Source: Oscillospiraceae bacterium
Lineage (GTDB): Bacteria > Bacillota > Clostridia > Oscillospirales > Ruminococcaceae
Direction of reading: 5' to 3'
DNA length: 64,000 nt
Assembly (NCBI GenBank): GCA_021203065.1
Contig: JAJQBX010000032.1
Coordinates: 496,001 to 560,000 of the forward strand
Shown here: positions 51,332 through 61,375 of the stretch, one piece after another
Position numbering within the stretch: position 1 is the stretch's first letter
Layout: every line of letters starts with the position of its first letter
Program-made: the position numbers and the translations under genes
Notes under the pieces: generated by a model
What the model was told of the DNA's origin: nothing
Seen by the model: the letters and a program-made list of their open reading frames with translations, nothing else
Databases searched by the model: none

Positions 51332-52903
51332 ATGAAGAAAAGGATAATTTGCCTCATGACAATTGCAACGATACTCGGCACTCTGCTCACCGGCTGTGGC
51401 AGTGCGACGGCATCAGACTTCACTATTTCAAAGAACTTGGTTGACTCAGAGGACCTCGGCTACAGCGTCGGGGACACTCTTTCAGAAGCTTATAAGCTTG
51501 TCGGGGAGAACAGCCCGATTTCATCGGTCACTTTCTTTGCCGACCCGACTTCGGTTGAGTATAACGGCAGGCTCTATGTCTACGGAACGAACGACAGCGA
51601 GCAGTATGATGCCGGACTGGGAACTGATGAGAACACCTATGGTTCGATCGGCTCTTTGGTATGCTATTCCACTGACGACATGGTGAACTGGACCTATGAG
51701 TGCACTATTGAAGTCACGGAAATCGCAACTTGGGCTGGGTGCAGCTGGGCACCCTCCATCGTTTCAAGGGAGACCTCGAACGGCAAGACGGAATTCTATC
51801 TCTACTTTGCGAACGGCGCAAGCGGCATAGGAGTGCTCAAGTCTGACTCCCCTACCGGTCCTTGGGAAGACCCGATCGGCGAGGCACTTATAAGCCCGAG
51901 CACAGCTGAGCTTGCCGACGATCCAGTTTACTGGTGCTTCGACCCGGGCGTTGTTATCGACGATGACGGCGTGGGATGGCTCGTTTTCGGCGGCGGAAGC
52001 GAGATGCACGACGATGAGGACGGAATGTACACCGGAAACTGCAGAATCGTGAAGCTTGGCGACGACATGGTTTCCCTTGACAGCGAGATTGTGAAGATTC
52101 CTGCTGTATATCACTTCGAGGCGAACGAGCTGAACTATATAAATGGTACTTACGTACTCACCTACTGCTCGAACTATGAGGACAGATACAAGTGGTCGTC
52201 CTATGATTCTGACGAGGAAGCACCCACTACTTGCTCTATGGTCTATATGACCTCCACCGACCCGCTTGACCCGGACAGCTGGGTTTACGGAGGAGAATAT
52301 CTCTCGAATCCGTCGCACTATGGGTTCTCGTTCAGCAATAACCACTCCCACCTGCAGAAGTTCGGGGATACATACTATATTTTATACCAGACGGTAATGC
52401 TCCTCGACAACATGGGTTCATCTGCAAGCGGATACAGAAGCATCGGGGTGGACGTTATCGAGGTCGACGAGGAAACGGTCACCATCTCCCCTGCCACCAT
52501 GACAAGGGAGGGCGTAAGTCAGCTCAAAGACCTTGACGCTTTTGAAGTGAATCAGGCAGAGACTGCGGTCACGACTGCGGGAATTTCATATCACACAAGC
52601 GAGGACAGGACCTATATAACCAGCATTTCCGACGGCGACTGGTCGGCGGTTTCGTCGGTTGATTTCGGGAGCGGAGCGAACGCCTTTGCAGCTACCGTCA
52701 GAGGTAAGGGCATCATCGAAATAAGGCTTGACTCTGCCGATGGTACGGTTGTCGGAAGCGTGCAGTTCGAGACGGGAAGCGATTTTCAGACGATAGTGTG
52801 CACACTTGATAAGACCGTTTCGGGGATACATGATCTGTACTTCGTATTCGGAGGAAGCTTTGTGTTTGACGAATGGCAGTTTGCTTATATTGAGAGCGAA
52901 TGA
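51332..52903 (+). CDS. GH43 arabinanase/xylosidase-type lipoprotein with C-terminal CBM6-like domain
   Basis: A 523-residue secreted lipoprotein. The signal MKKRIICLMTIATILGTLLTGC ends at the lipid-anchored Cys. The five-bladed GH43 propeller shows FADPTSVEYNGRLYVYG (general base Asp), WAPSIV, FDPGVVIDDDGVGWLVFGGG (pKa-tuning Asp), FEANELNYINGTYVLTY (acid Glu) and NNHSHLQKFGDTYYILY. The last 110 residues (SDGDWSAVSSVDFGSGANAF to FVFDEWQF) look like a CBM6-type beta-sandwich. It likely debranches or hydrolyses arabinoxylan or arabinan at the cell surface. ATG 51332 follows AAAGGAAC. Earlier in-frame codons lie inside the promoter. Monocistronic. Confidence 0.9.
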   Translation: MKKRIICLMTIATILGTLLTGCGSATASDFTISKNLVDSEDLGYSVGDTLSEAYKLVGENSPISSVTFFADPTSVEYNGRLYVYGTNDSEQYDAGLGTDENTYGSIGSLVCYSTDDMVNWTYECTIEVTEIATWAGCSWAPSIVSRETSNGKTEFYLYFANGASGIGVLKSDSPTGPWEDPIGEALISPSTAELADDPVYWCFDPGVVIDDDGVGWLVFGGGSEMHDDEDGMYTGNCRIVKLGDDMVSLDSEIVKIPAVYHFEANELNYINGTYVLTYCSNYEDRYKWSSYDSDEEAPTTCSMVYMTSTDPLDPDSWVYGGEYLSNPSHYGFSFSNNHSHLQKFGDTYYILYQTVMLLDNMGSSASGYRSIGVDVIEVDEETVTISPATMTREGVSQLKDLDAFEVNQAETAVTTAGISYHTSEDRTYITSISDGDWSAVSSVDFGSGANAFAATVRGKGIIEIRLDSADGTVVGSVQFETGSDFQTIVCTLDKTVSGIHDLYFVFGGSFVFDEWQFAYIESE

Positions 52904-52916
52904 TGATAAAAATAAT

Positions 52917-52943
52917 TGGGACACCGCACATTGCGATGTCCCA
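52917..52943. terminator. Bidirectional terminator between GH43 and the membrane-protein gene
   Basis: Stem TGGGACA / TGTCCCA with inner CGC/GCG pairs and a T run on the plus strand. Confidence 0.8.
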
Positions 52944-52954
52944 TTTTTTATGGC

Positions 52955-53749
52955 TTACTTTTTCTTTTTGTCTTTTTTGTCCTTCTTGGGCTTCTTCTTT
53001 TTCTGATTCTGATAAGGATACGGGCTGAGCTGAGCCTTTTCACGCTGGTCTTCAAGGATGAAGCCGTATATGGTCAGGACTGTACATACCACAAATCCGA
53101 TTCCTGCAGGAACTGCCACGCACCAGTAAGGGATGGTGTCGGAGGCTTCGGGAAGTGCCTGAATCTTGAGCGTATAGCCAAGTGCTGTGCCGCTGATGCC
53201 CATAGCGGAAAGACCTTCGGTGAAGAGCTCCTCCTCAGAAGAGGTCATGGTCTTGAAGCGACCGGTTATGGAAACGATGCTTCCCTGATAGCCGGCATCG
53301 GGATCGGAGGCGTATTCAAGGTAGGCATCTATAACCTCCTGAATCTCGCTGTCTCCACGTTTATCTGCCTGAACGAGGGTTGCAACCTGCTCGCCGTTGA
53401 TGTCGAGATACATGACATAATAATAGTAGGTTGCGGCTTCCTCTGTTGCGGCGATATAGCCGATCTGAGCCAAGAATTTATAGGCACTGCCGGTGACGTA
53501 CTGGTCGGTAAGATCATATGTCAGCGTTACGTCGGACAGGGCGATGACGTTTTCCGCCGTGTCAACGTTGCGGTAGATAGTGACGATGGTGGCGACTGTC
53601 GGTGCGCATGCAACGAAGCATATTATTGCCGCAATCAGAAGTATATAGATTGTCTTTCCCTTGAGGAATCTTTTAAGCTTGGTGTCCTCGGTTGGGGCAA
53701 ACTCTTCTTTTACTTCGTAGATTTCGTTATTTCCGTCTAAAATACTCAT
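52955..53749 (-). CDS. Two-helix membrane protein with Lys-rich tail, unknown function
   Basis: A 264-residue protein. After about 35 mostly acidic residues there is a helix (KTIYILLIAAIICFVACAPTVATIV, about 32-56). An external domain of about 140 residues follows, with repeated Tyr (ATYYYYVMYLDINGEQVATLV), then a second helix (YWCVAVPAGIGFVVCTVLTIYGFIL, about 205-230) and a highly basic C-terminus (KKKKPKKDKKDKKKK). Both ends would be cytosolic. No family is recognised. ATG 53749 follows GGAGG. Its own promoter overlaps the end of the upstream ABC gene. Confidence 0.75.
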   Translation of the reverse strand: MSILDGNNEIYEVKEEFAPTEDTKLKRFLKGKTIYILLIAAIICFVACAPTVATIVTIYRNVDTAENVIALSDVTLTYDLTDQYVTGSAYKFLAQIGYIAATEEAATYYYYVMYLDINGEQVATLVQADKRGDSEIQEVIDAYLEYASDPDAGYQGSIVSITGRFKTMTSSEEELFTEGLSAMGISGTALGYTLKIQALPEASDTIPYWCVAVPAGIGFVVCTVLTIYGFILEDQREKAQLSPYPYQNQKKKKPKKDKKDKKKK

Positions 53750-53804
53750 TTTGTGTCCTCCATGACATGGGTTCTGCGGCAATATTGCCAGACTGCTACC
53801 TGAA

Positions 53805-53833
53805 ATTATAACACATTACTCCGCTCACGTCAA
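53805..53833 (-). promoter_or_regulatory. Promoter of the two-helix membrane protein gene
   Basis: Minus strand TTGACG (53828-53833), 17-bp spacer, TATAAT (53805-53810). The -35 overlaps the stop of the ABC gene. Confidence 0.8.
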
Positions 53834-55719
53834 TTATTTTGTAAGAGGTTTTCCTTTTCAAACTGCAGCATATAGAGCTCATAGTAGTGACCCTTGAGCT
53901 CAAGAAGCTCATCGTGGGTTCCGCTCTCCAGAATTTCGCCGTGGGAAAGGTATATAATTCTGTCAGCCTTTCTGATTGTGGAAAGCCTGTGGGCAACTAT
54001 CAGGAGCGTTCCGATATTCATCATTTTCTCGAGAGAATCCTGAATGAGAATTTCAGTCTCGGTGTCGATGTTTGCGGTTGCCTCATCAAGTATCATGACC
54101 TCAGGCTTGTGGATTATAGTTCTTGCGAACGAAAGAAGCTGACGCTGACCGGCAGAGAAGTTGTTTCCACGCTCTCTGACCTCTTCGTCAAGACCCTTGT
54201 CAAGCTTTTCTATGATCTTGTCTGCGTTGACATAGCGGCAGACGGACATTATTTCTTTGTCGGTGAAGCTGTCCTCACGGAGAACTATGTTGCTTCTTAT
54301 CGTTCCCGAGAAGAGGAATACGTCCTGAAGCATCTGACCGAAGTGGCGGCGGAGGCTTGAGACGGTGTAGTGCTTGATGTCGACGCCGTCGATAAGAATC
54401 TGACCTTTCTGGATGTCGTAATTGCGGCAGATAAGGGAGAGAATCGTTGTCTTGCCGGAGCCGGTCGCTCCTACAAATGCAACTGTTTCGCCGGCATTGA
54501 CCTTGAACGAAACGTCCTTGAGAACCCACTCGCCCTCGTTATAGGCAAACCAGACATTTTTGAACTCGATATTGCCCTCGCAGGTCTCGAGGTCTATGGC
54601 GTCCGGCTCGTCCTGAATCTCAGGAACCATGTCGAAGATGGTGAATATTTTCTCGGCGGAAGCAAGTGCCGACTGAAGCCAGTTGAACTGCTCGGCAAGG
54701 TTCTGGATGGGGTTATAGAACTTCGAAATATACATGTAGAATGATACTACTGTACCGCTGGTGATGGTCTGACCAAGGAAGACGGTTTCCTTGATGTATC
54801 CCCTGCCTCCAAGGTAGAACAGGCAAAGTATCGACGAAACATAGAGCATGTAAACGAGAGGACGGAAGATGGCAAATGTGAATATCTGCTGGGTCTGTGC
54901 TTTCTCGAGCTTTTTGTTTCTCTGCTGGAACTCGCCGAGCTTTCTGTCCTCACGGTTGAAAATCTGGATGATTTTCATACCGGAAAGGTGCTCGGAAATG
55001 AATGTATTTATGTCGGTTGTGCCGTCCTTGACACGTCTGTAGGCACGGCGGGAGAACTTTCTGAAAATTACCGTGAAGAGAAGTATGAACGGCACGAAGC
55101 AGAGAACCATCAGCGTGAGCTGGTAGTTCAGAGCGAGCATTGCACAGAGAACACCGACAATTACGAAGAAGTTCTTGATGAGGTTCACGAGGATATTCGT
55201 GAACATTACGGAAATTGCGTTGGTGTCGTTAGTGACACGTGTCACCAGCTTTCCTACAGGGATATTATTCAGCTGGGCATGAGAAAGGCTCTCGATGTGC
55301 TTCATGAGGTCTTCACGGAGAGCGGAGAGAATCTTCTGACCTATCTTCTGCAGAACTATCGCCTGTACATAGGTGCATATCATAGAGATGATGAGGATGC
55401 TGGCATAGACTGCGATGTAGGCAAGAATCTCGCTCATCTCGAAGTCTCCGACAATCATGTCCTCAATATCACCGATAATCAGGGGAGATATGATGTCATA
55501 GGCGACGGAGACAAGCATTATGAACAGAACGAAGATGAACTGTCCGACATAGGGCTTGGCATACTTGAGAAGCCTCTTGAGAATCTCACCGTCAGACATG
55601 TTGCGGTCGAAGCCCATCGCTTCTTTACGATCCTTGACGGAGAAGTAGGCTATGATGAAGACGATTGAGACGACGCCGATTACTGCACCGACCGACAAAA
55701 GAGGATAAAATTCATGCAT
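53830..55719 (-). CDS. ABC exporter half-transporter (catalytic partner of a heterodimer)
   Basis: A 629-residue type IV ABC exporter half with six N-terminal helices (about 10-350) and a C-terminal ATPase. Walker A is GATGSGKTT, Walker B MILDEATANID with the normal catalytic Glu, and the H-loop VAHRLST. The signature is FSAGQRQ, a degenerate form of LSGGQ. The partner (55719-57497) has the opposite defect, so the pair should have one active and one degenerate ATP site like BmrCD or TM287/288. The likely start is ATG 55719 in TGATG, coupled to the partner stop, with GGGGG 9 nt upstream. The substrate is unknown; drugs or peptides are typical. Confidence 0.9.
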   Translation of the reverse strand: MHEFYPLLSVGAVIGVVSIVFIIAYFSVKDRKEAMGFDRNMSDGEILKRLLKYAKPYVGQFIFVLFIMLVSVAYDIISPLIIGDIEDMIVGDFEMSEILAYIAVYASILIISMICTYVQAIVLQKIGQKILSALREDLMKHIESLSHAQLNNIPVGKLVTRVTNDTNAISVMFTNILVNLIKNFFVIVGVLCAMLALNYQLTLMVLCFVPFILLFTVIFRKFSRRAYRRVKDGTTDINTFISEHLSGMKIIQIFNREDRKLGEFQQRNKKLEKAQTQQIFTFAIFRPLVYMLYVSSILCLFYLGGRGYIKETVFLGQTITSGTVVSFYMYISKFYNPIQNLAEQFNWLQSALASAEKIFTIFDMVPEIQDEPDAIDLETCEGNIEFKNVWFAYNEGEWVLKDVSFKVNAGETVAFVGATGSGKTTILSLICRNYDIQKGQILIDGVDIKHYTVSSLRRHFGQMLQDVFLFSGTIRSNIVLREDSFTDKEIMSVCRYVNADKIIEKLDKGLDEEVRERGNNFSAGQRQLLSFARTIIHKPEVMILDEATANIDTETEILIQDSLEKMMNIGTLLIVAHRLSTIRKADRIIYLSHGEILESGTHDELLELKGHYYELYMLQFEKENLLQNN

Positions 55720-57497
55720 CAGAGGCACCCCCTTTCGCTTTCAAGACGTTGCAAATCAACCGTCAGCTTATACTGCGGACAGCTCTTATACAGTTCTTCA
55801 TGGTTTCCGACAGCCAAGATGTTTCCATCATCGATGAAAATAATCTTGTCCATATGCTCGATGGTGGTGACTCTGTGGGCTATGAGAATAGTAGTCTTGC
55901 CCTTACGTGAGGTCTTGAGACCGGAAAGGATCTCTTTCTCGGTTTCGATGTCAACTGCCGATACTGAGTCATCCAAGATGAGAATCGAAGCGTTTTTCAT
56001 GAGTGCTCGGGCTATCGAGATTCTCTGCTTCTGTCCGCCGGAGACGGTCACGCCACGCTCGCCAAGAACTGTTTCATATCCCTCGGCGAATTCGGAAATA
56101 TTGTCATCTACTGCGGAGAGCTTTGCCGCCTCGACAGCCTTTTCATGGCTGACATCATCGGTTGCGAATTCGATATTGTGCTCAATAGTGTCACTGAAAA
56201 GGAAGTTGTCCTGCGGGACATAGGCGCAGTATTTGCGAAGAGATGCTATTGTGATGGAATTTACATCCTTGCCATCGATGAAAATTTTTCCATCGGGGAC
56301 GTTGTAGATTCTAAGTATCAAATCAGCAAGAGTCGTCTTGCCTGCTCCGGTTCTGCCGATTACTCCGACGCTTTCACCGGCGTTTATCTTAAATGAGGCA
56401 TTCTTTAAAACATCATATTCGCCATCGGGGTATCTGAATGTGAGGTCTCTGAACTCAATATTACCCCTGACGTCTTCAATATCGGTGGCGTCAACGCTAT
56501 CCTTAACGTCAACCTCGGCATCAAGGAGCTCGCTGATTCTCTTAAGTGAGGCTGTGCCCTGAGAGCGCATATTGATGAGCTCTGCCACTGCCATTACAGG
56601 CCAGACTATTGAGTTGAAATAGCCAATGAATTCGACCAATTGTCCCGCATTAAAAGTGCCCTTGTAGACAAGATAGCTTCCGTAGCCCAAAATGACGCAG
56701 ATTACCGACTCAACCAAGAGGGTTACGAAGATTGTGAGAAGCGTTGAAAGGCGGGTATACTCAACGTTTGCGTCCTCATTTTCTTTATTGAGCTTTCTGA
56801 ACGCCATCAGCTCTTTGCCCTCTTTTACGAAAGCCTTGATGACGGCGATTCCGGAGAAGCTTTCCTGAGAGAAGTCGGAAAGACGAGAGAATGCTTCCTG
56901 TCTTACTTCCCACTTCTTTTCCATATACTGCATGAGAGTTATTCCCACTCCGAAGAGAAGTACAATCGGTATCATGCAAAGAAGCGACATCAGGACATTC
57001 ATCCGGAGCATCTTTATAAATGAGAGAACGCCCAAGAATGCGGCGTCGCAGGTCATTAAGATTCCGTTTGAATAGCAGTCACGGATGGTTTCAAGGTCGT
57101 TTGTGAAGAGCGACATCAGGTTGCCGACTTTGTTTTTCTGATAGTACTGCTGGGACAAATCCTTGCAGTGATCGAACATGCGGTATCTGAGGTCAGCTAC
57201 GACCTTGTTTCCGCTTCCGAAGAAACAGACACGCCAGAGGAATCTTCCGGAAACTATTCCTACGATGATTCCGATCATCGGCAGGCAGACCTTGTCCAGA
57301 AGAAAATCAATATCGAAAGCCGCATTCGTGCCGTCATCGAGGGTTATATAGCCATAATTGATGCCGTTGATGACGTTACGATAGAGCTCGGGGATTATTA
57401 GCTGGAGATAGTCTACCAAGATGAGCGCACCGATGCCTATCAGCAACAGATATGCGTACTTTATGTAATAGCGGTTTATGTGTTTTCCGAAAAGCAA
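55719..57497 (-). CDS. ABC exporter half-transporter (degenerate-site partner)
   Basis: A 592-residue ABC exporter half with six helices (about 12-310) and an ATPase domain. Walker A is GRTGAGKTT, the signature VSGGQKQR, and the H-loop IAHRVTT. Walker B reads ILDDSVSAVD, with Asp in place of the catalytic Glu, which is the degenerate-site signature of heterodimeric exporters. The start codon is TTG at 57497 with AGGGGG 7 nt upstream; no ATG fits. It is the first gene of a two-gene operon with its own promoter. Confidence 0.9.
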   Translation of the reverse strand: MLFGKHINRYYIKYAYLLLIGIGALILVDYLQLIIPELYRNVINGINYGYITLDDGTNAAFDIDFLLDKVCLPMIGIIVGIVSGRFLWRVCFFGSGNKVVADLRYRMFDHCKDLSQQYYQKNKVGNLMSLFTNDLETIRDCYSNGILMTCDAAFLGVLSFIKMLRMNVLMSLLCMIPIVLLFGVGITLMQYMEKKWEVRQEAFSRLSDFSQESFSGIAVIKAFVKEGKELMAFRKLNKENEDANVEYTRLSTLLTIFVTLLVESVICVILGYGSYLVYKGTFNAGQLVEFIGYFNSIVWPVMAVAELINMRSQGTASLKRISELLDAEVDVKDSVDATDIEDVRGNIEFRDLTFRYPDGEYDVLKNASFKINAGESVGVIGRTGAGKTTLADLILRIYNVPDGKIFIDGKDVNSITIASLRKYCAYVPQDNFLFSDTIEHNIEFATDDVSHEKAVEAAKLSAVDDNISEFAEGYETVLGERGVTVSGGQKQRISIARALMKNASILILDDSVSAVDIETEKEILSGLKTSRKGKTTILIAHRVTTIEHMDKIIFIDDGNILAVGNHEELYKSCPQYKLTVDLQRLESERGCL

Positions 57498-57530
57498 TAT
57501 AATGCCCCCTAAAATGCAAATTCAAAGGCG

Positions 57531-57559
57531 ATTATAGCACATTACGAGTCTGAAATCAA
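57531..57559 (-). promoter_or_regulatory. Promoter of the downstream ABC exporter pair
   Basis: Minus strand TTGATT (57554-57559), 17-bp spacer ending TGC, TATAAT (57531-57536). Confidence 0.8.
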
Positions 57560-57607
57560 GAGGCAATTTCGCTGTTTTGTAGTTTCACGGAGGACAAATT
57601 TCAGTAT

Positions 57608-57634
57608 GAAAACGCCTCCGGGTTTTCCAGAGGC
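57608..57634 (-). terminator. Terminator of the LytTR-linked ABC pair
   Basis: Minus-strand stem GCCTCTGG / CCGGAGGC (57627-57634 with 57614-57621) followed by GTTTTC. Confidence 0.75.
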
Positions 57635-57643
57635 ATTTCTGAA

Positions 57644-59521
57644 TTATTCTTCTTCGGTGTAATACTGAGCCTGTGCATTCCAGAGTTCACTGTACTTGCC
57701 ATCTTGCTCTATAAGCTCGTCGTGGCTTCCTTTCTGAACGATAGAACCATGGTCGAAGACGGCAATTTCATCGCAGAATCTGCAGCTCGAGAGACGGTGA
57801 CTGATATAGATGGCGGTCTTGTCGCCTACTATATCGTTGAACTTCGAGTAGATTTCCGCTTCCGCCATCGGATCAAGTGCGGCTGTCGGTTCGTCAAGGA
57901 CTATGAACGGCGAATCTTTATAGAGGGCTCTTGCAAGAGCTATCTTCTGAGCCTCGCCGCCGGAGACGTTCACACCGTTCTGGTCTACTTCTGTGTAGAG
58001 AGTGGTTTCAAGACCGCTTGAAAGCTCTTTCAGCCTGTCGCCGAAGCCGGTTTTTACGAGGCAGTCGGTGACTTTGTTGTTATCATAAGTCATGCTTGAA
58101 GCTACTACTTCGCCAAGCTTGAATGCGGGGAGCTTGAAGTCCTGAAATACTACTGAAAAGACATCGAGGTATTCTCGGTAATTGTACTTCGTGATATTGA
58201 TGCCGTTGAGGAGGATTTCGCCCTCGGTCGGGTCATAGAGCCTGCAAAGCAGGAGTATGAAAGTAGTCTTTCCTGAGCCGTTCTCGCCGACGACTGCAAG
58301 GCGTTCGCCAACTCTGAACTTGACGTTTACATGCCTTAGAGCGTAGTTATCGCTACCGGGATATTTGAAGGACACATCACGGAATTCTATCTCATAATCC
58401 CTGTCAAGTCTCTTTTCTACCGTCAGAGAGCCTTTATACATGCTGTGAGGGATGTCGAGGTATTCAAGGGACATTTCGAGGAACGGAGTGTTGGCTTTGA
58501 GCTGTCCGAGAGTTGAGAGGGTCTGGGTGAGACCTCCTGAAACATTGGTGATTGCGGCGACATACTGCGTGACATAGCCAATTCCGAATGCGCCGCCAAG
58601 AGCTTTCAGGCAGACATAGACATAGGCGAGTCCTGAGAACAATGTTCCAATTCCGCTGCCGAGTGAACTGAAAGCTCCCATTCCTCTTCGTGCAAAGTGA
58701 GCAAATATGCCATCTGATCCGAATATCCCCGTTTTGTCGCAGTTGTATTTCTCACTCATCTTGTGCTGATTGTACATTCTCACGTCGAGAGAATACTTAT
58801 CTTCAGTTACTAAGAAACCGTGATACGTGGCGAGTCTATTGGCGAAGTTGTGGTCACCGATATTTTTCGACCAATAGCTTGAAGCTTTGTTGGAACACAT
58901 CGGTGCTAAAAGTGTAACGCCGATCATTACTGCAACAACAAGAATTATGCAGATGGGATTATTGAGAAACGCAAGAGATGAGCCGTCGGGGACTCTTGTT
59001 GTGAAGAGAGTTACAGTCAGAGCAACACCGCCTATGATAGTGAAAACGCCTTTGATGAGGTCCTCAACCCAGCTGAGAAGAAACACAAGTCCCCAACCTG
59101 CGCTATTGACATTCTGAGTGATGGTTGAATAGGTGTCTTTTGTCTTCTGGCTGTCGGCATCGGCGAAATCCATATCGAGCTGCTTCTTGGTGTAGTTGCC
59201 CATTCCTCTGAAGAAGTTTGCCATACCGCCATAGGTATTTTTGTACTTACCTAAGAATGCACTTATAAGCGCAACTGCCGCCGCCAAAGCAAGCGTTACA
59301 AGAACAAGCATTGTGAGACGGTCTTTGTCCCTATTGCCGGAAAGCTCTGTTATGATGAGAGCCGACATATAGATTCCGATGTAGGGGTTAAGAGCAGTCC
59401 AGACGGAATAAACTATAGTCGAGATTATCATGTGGGGACTGTTTTTATAGAGGATTTTCAGCCCTTGAATCGTCTTGGATGCCATCCGGCGATAGGTAAT
59501 TTTGTCATTATTCTTACTCAT
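57644..59521 (-). CDS. ABC exporter half-transporter 2 of the LytTR-linked pair
   Basis: A 625-residue membrane ATPase. The N-terminal domain has about six helices. The ATPase domain carries Walker A GENGSGKTT, signature VSGGEAQK, Walker B FIVLDEPTAALDP and H-loop ISHRLSS. Both ATP-site motifs look functional. ATG 59521 overlaps the stop of the upstream half by 8 nt, with GGGAGG upstream, so the two are translated together and probably form a heterodimer. Such pairs beside GHKL/LytTR genes in gut clostridia are often assigned to peptide or antibiotic export, which is inference here. Confidence 0.88.
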   Translation of the reverse strand: MSKNNDKITYRRMASKTIQGLKILYKNSPHMIISTIVYSVWTALNPYIGIYMSALIITELSGNRDKDRLTMLVLVTLALAAAVALISAFLGKYKNTYGGMANFFRGMGNYTKKQLDMDFADADSQKTKDTYSTITQNVNSAGWGLVFLLSWVEDLIKGVFTIIGGVALTVTLFTTRVPDGSSLAFLNNPICIILVVAVMIGVTLLAPMCSNKASSYWSKNIGDHNFANRLATYHGFLVTEDKYSLDVRMYNQHKMSEKYNCDKTGIFGSDGIFAHFARRGMGAFSSLGSGIGTLFSGLAYVYVCLKALGGAFGIGYVTQYVAAITNVSGGLTQTLSTLGQLKANTPFLEMSLEYLDIPHSMYKGSLTVEKRLDRDYEIEFRDVSFKYPGSDNYALRHVNVKFRVGERLAVVGENGSGKTTFILLLCRLYDPTEGEILLNGINITKYNYREYLDVFSVVFQDFKLPAFKLGEVVASSMTYDNNKVTDCLVKTGFGDRLKELSSGLETTLYTEVDQNGVNVSGGEAQKIALARALYKDSPFIVLDEPTAALDPMAEAEIYSKFNDIVGDKTAIYISHRLSSCRFCDEIAVFDHGSIVQKGSHDELIEQDGKYSELWNAQAQYYTEEE

Positions 59522-61349
59522 TGATGTCACCCTCCCTGTAGTATTTGCTCTGAACTTCGAAGAGTTCGGCATATTTTCCGCCTTGTTTAAGTAACTGCTC
59601 GTGGGTTCCCTCTTCCAATATCTTATGGTCGCCTATCAGGATGATTCTGTCGCAGAACCTGGTCGAGGCGAGACGATGGGAGATATAAACGGACGAGCGC
59701 CCCATGGTCATGTCGTTATACTTGTTGTAAAGGTCGGCTTCGGCAATCGGGTCGAGAGCCGCTGTCGGCTCGTCAAGAACGATGACGGGAGCGTCTTTAT
59801 AGAGGGCTCTTGCGAGCATCAGCCTCTGTGTCTGACCGCCTGAGAGATTAACGGCGTCCTCATATACTTCACGGTTCAGCTTTTCCTCAAGACCGTCCTT
59901 GAAGCCTTTGACCATTTCAGTAAGTCCTGCCTTTTCGATGCAGGAATTAACCTTGTCATAGTCGATGTCGTGGTCGGTCTGGGCGACGTTTTCGGCGACT
60001 GAGCCCGCCCAGAGGATGCAGTTCTGGAATACTGCCGAGAAGACTTTGTAATATTCACGGCGGTTAAATTCTCGGATGTCAACGCCGTTGAGGAGCACTC
60101 TCCCCACTGTCGGGTCTTCCATGCCGGTGATGAGTTTGACAAGTGTCGTCTTTCCTGCGCCGTTAAGTCCGACTACTGCAAGCTTTTCGCCAGCGTGAAG
60201 TGTCAGATTGATGTCCTCAAGAGTGTAGCTGTCGGATGAGGGGTACTTGAACCATATATGGTCAAGAACTATCTCATACTTGCCGTCAGTGGGAATCGGG
60301 ACATCAGAGCCATCCTCAAACTTGAACTGCTCGGGGTAATTGATGATTTCGATGACGTTTGAAATCTCTAAGCGCTGCCTGTGCATGGTGGTGAGGTCTC
60401 CTAAAACTCCAGTTACCCAACCAGTGAATCCGCTGACAGTCGAGAAATAGAGGATGAACATTGAAACGTCGATTGAGCCGTCAAGAACGAGAGCTATGAA
60501 GTAGGCATATGCCACAGCATTTCTTAAGAAACTAAGAACAAGGTCGGCAACTCTGCCCCAGATATAGACGTTCTCGCACTTGCGATAGAACGCTTCAAGG
60601 AGAAGGCACTGCTTGTCGTAAAGCTCGGTGAACCAGCTCTTGATGCCGAAGATCCGGACATCCTTTGCAAAGCTCGTTTCGGAAGCTGTATGGCGTACAT
60701 AGTCCAGAGTCTTATTGATCTTCGCTTCTTCCTCACGGTGATTATAGCCGTAGCTGTTGAGCTTGTTTGTGACAAAATAGCCGACAAGAGCTGTCACCGT
60801 CACTATGAGGAGAATCCAGACGTTTGCGGTCGAGAGTATTGCTGCATAGATGATAAGCCCCAACAGGTTACTCAGGAATGAGCAAATTGTTTTCCAGATT
60901 GCCTCACAAGCCGCAGAGTTAGAATATGTAGTTGGCAAAGCTTTTTGGAGAATTGTCCGGAACTTTTCGTTGCCTAAATTTGGATAGGACGTTTCGGCAC
61001 ACTTTGTGTTGATGAGATTTATAATTTCCGAACGGGTTGTTATCCTGCCAAAGAGGATATTCGAGTCGATGTATTGCCTTGCCATAGCTAAGAACACGAG
61101 GATCAGCGTGAAGCCGATTATTGTCATGAGAAGCTCCCCTACTGTTCCGTTTCGCTCCAGCACTGCAATTATCGAGGGCGAGATATAGAGTCCCGCAACG
61201 CTCTGACCTGTTACTACGAGCGAGAAGAGAAGTCCTAAGAGTACAACCTTTTTCTCGCCGTGAGTCCACGCACACTTAATCATGAACCATACACAGCTTA
61301 AGATGCCGTACTTTGGTTTTTCTTTTATTTTGTCTTTTGTTTCGGTCAT
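59514..61349 (-). CDS. ABC exporter half-transporter 1 of the LytTR-linked pair
   Basis: A 611-residue ABC exporter half. Helices lie in residues about 30-320. The ATPase has Walker A GLNGAGKTT, signature LSGGQTQR, Walker B VIVLDEPTAALDP and H-loop ISHRLAS. It is preceded by a -10 element and the direct repeats proposed as the LytTR regulator site, so it is likely the controlled target of the adjacent two-component system. AAAGGCGG lies upstream of ATG. Confidence 0.9.
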   Translation of the reverse strand: MTETKDKIKEKPKYGILSCVWFMIKCAWTHGEKKVVLLGLLFSLVVTGQSVAGLYISPSIIAVLERNGTVGELLMTIIGFTLILVFLAMARQYIDSNILFGRITTRSEIINLINTKCAETSYPNLGNEKFRTILQKALPTTYSNSAACEAIWKTICSFLSNLLGLIIYAAILSTANVWILLIVTVTALVGYFVTNKLNSYGYNHREEEAKINKTLDYVRHTASETSFAKDVRIFGIKSWFTELYDKQCLLLEAFYRKCENVYIWGRVADLVLSFLRNAVAYAYFIALVLDGSIDVSMFILYFSTVSGFTGWVTGVLGDLTTMHRQRLEISNVIEIINYPEQFKFEDGSDVPIPTDGKYEIVLDHIWFKYPSSDSYTLEDINLTLHAGEKLAVVGLNGAGKTTLVKLITGMEDPTVGRVLLNGVDIREFNRREYYKVFSAVFQNCILWAGSVAENVAQTDHDIDYDKVNSCIEKAGLTEMVKGFKDGLEEKLNREVYEDAVNLSGGQTQRLMLARALYKDAPVIVLDEPTAALDPIAEADLYNKYNDMTMGRSSVYISHRLASTRFCDRIILIGDHKILEEGTHEQLLKQGGKYAELFEVQSKYYREGDINE

Positions 61350-61375
61350 TATTCAGCACCGCCTTTCATGATTCT

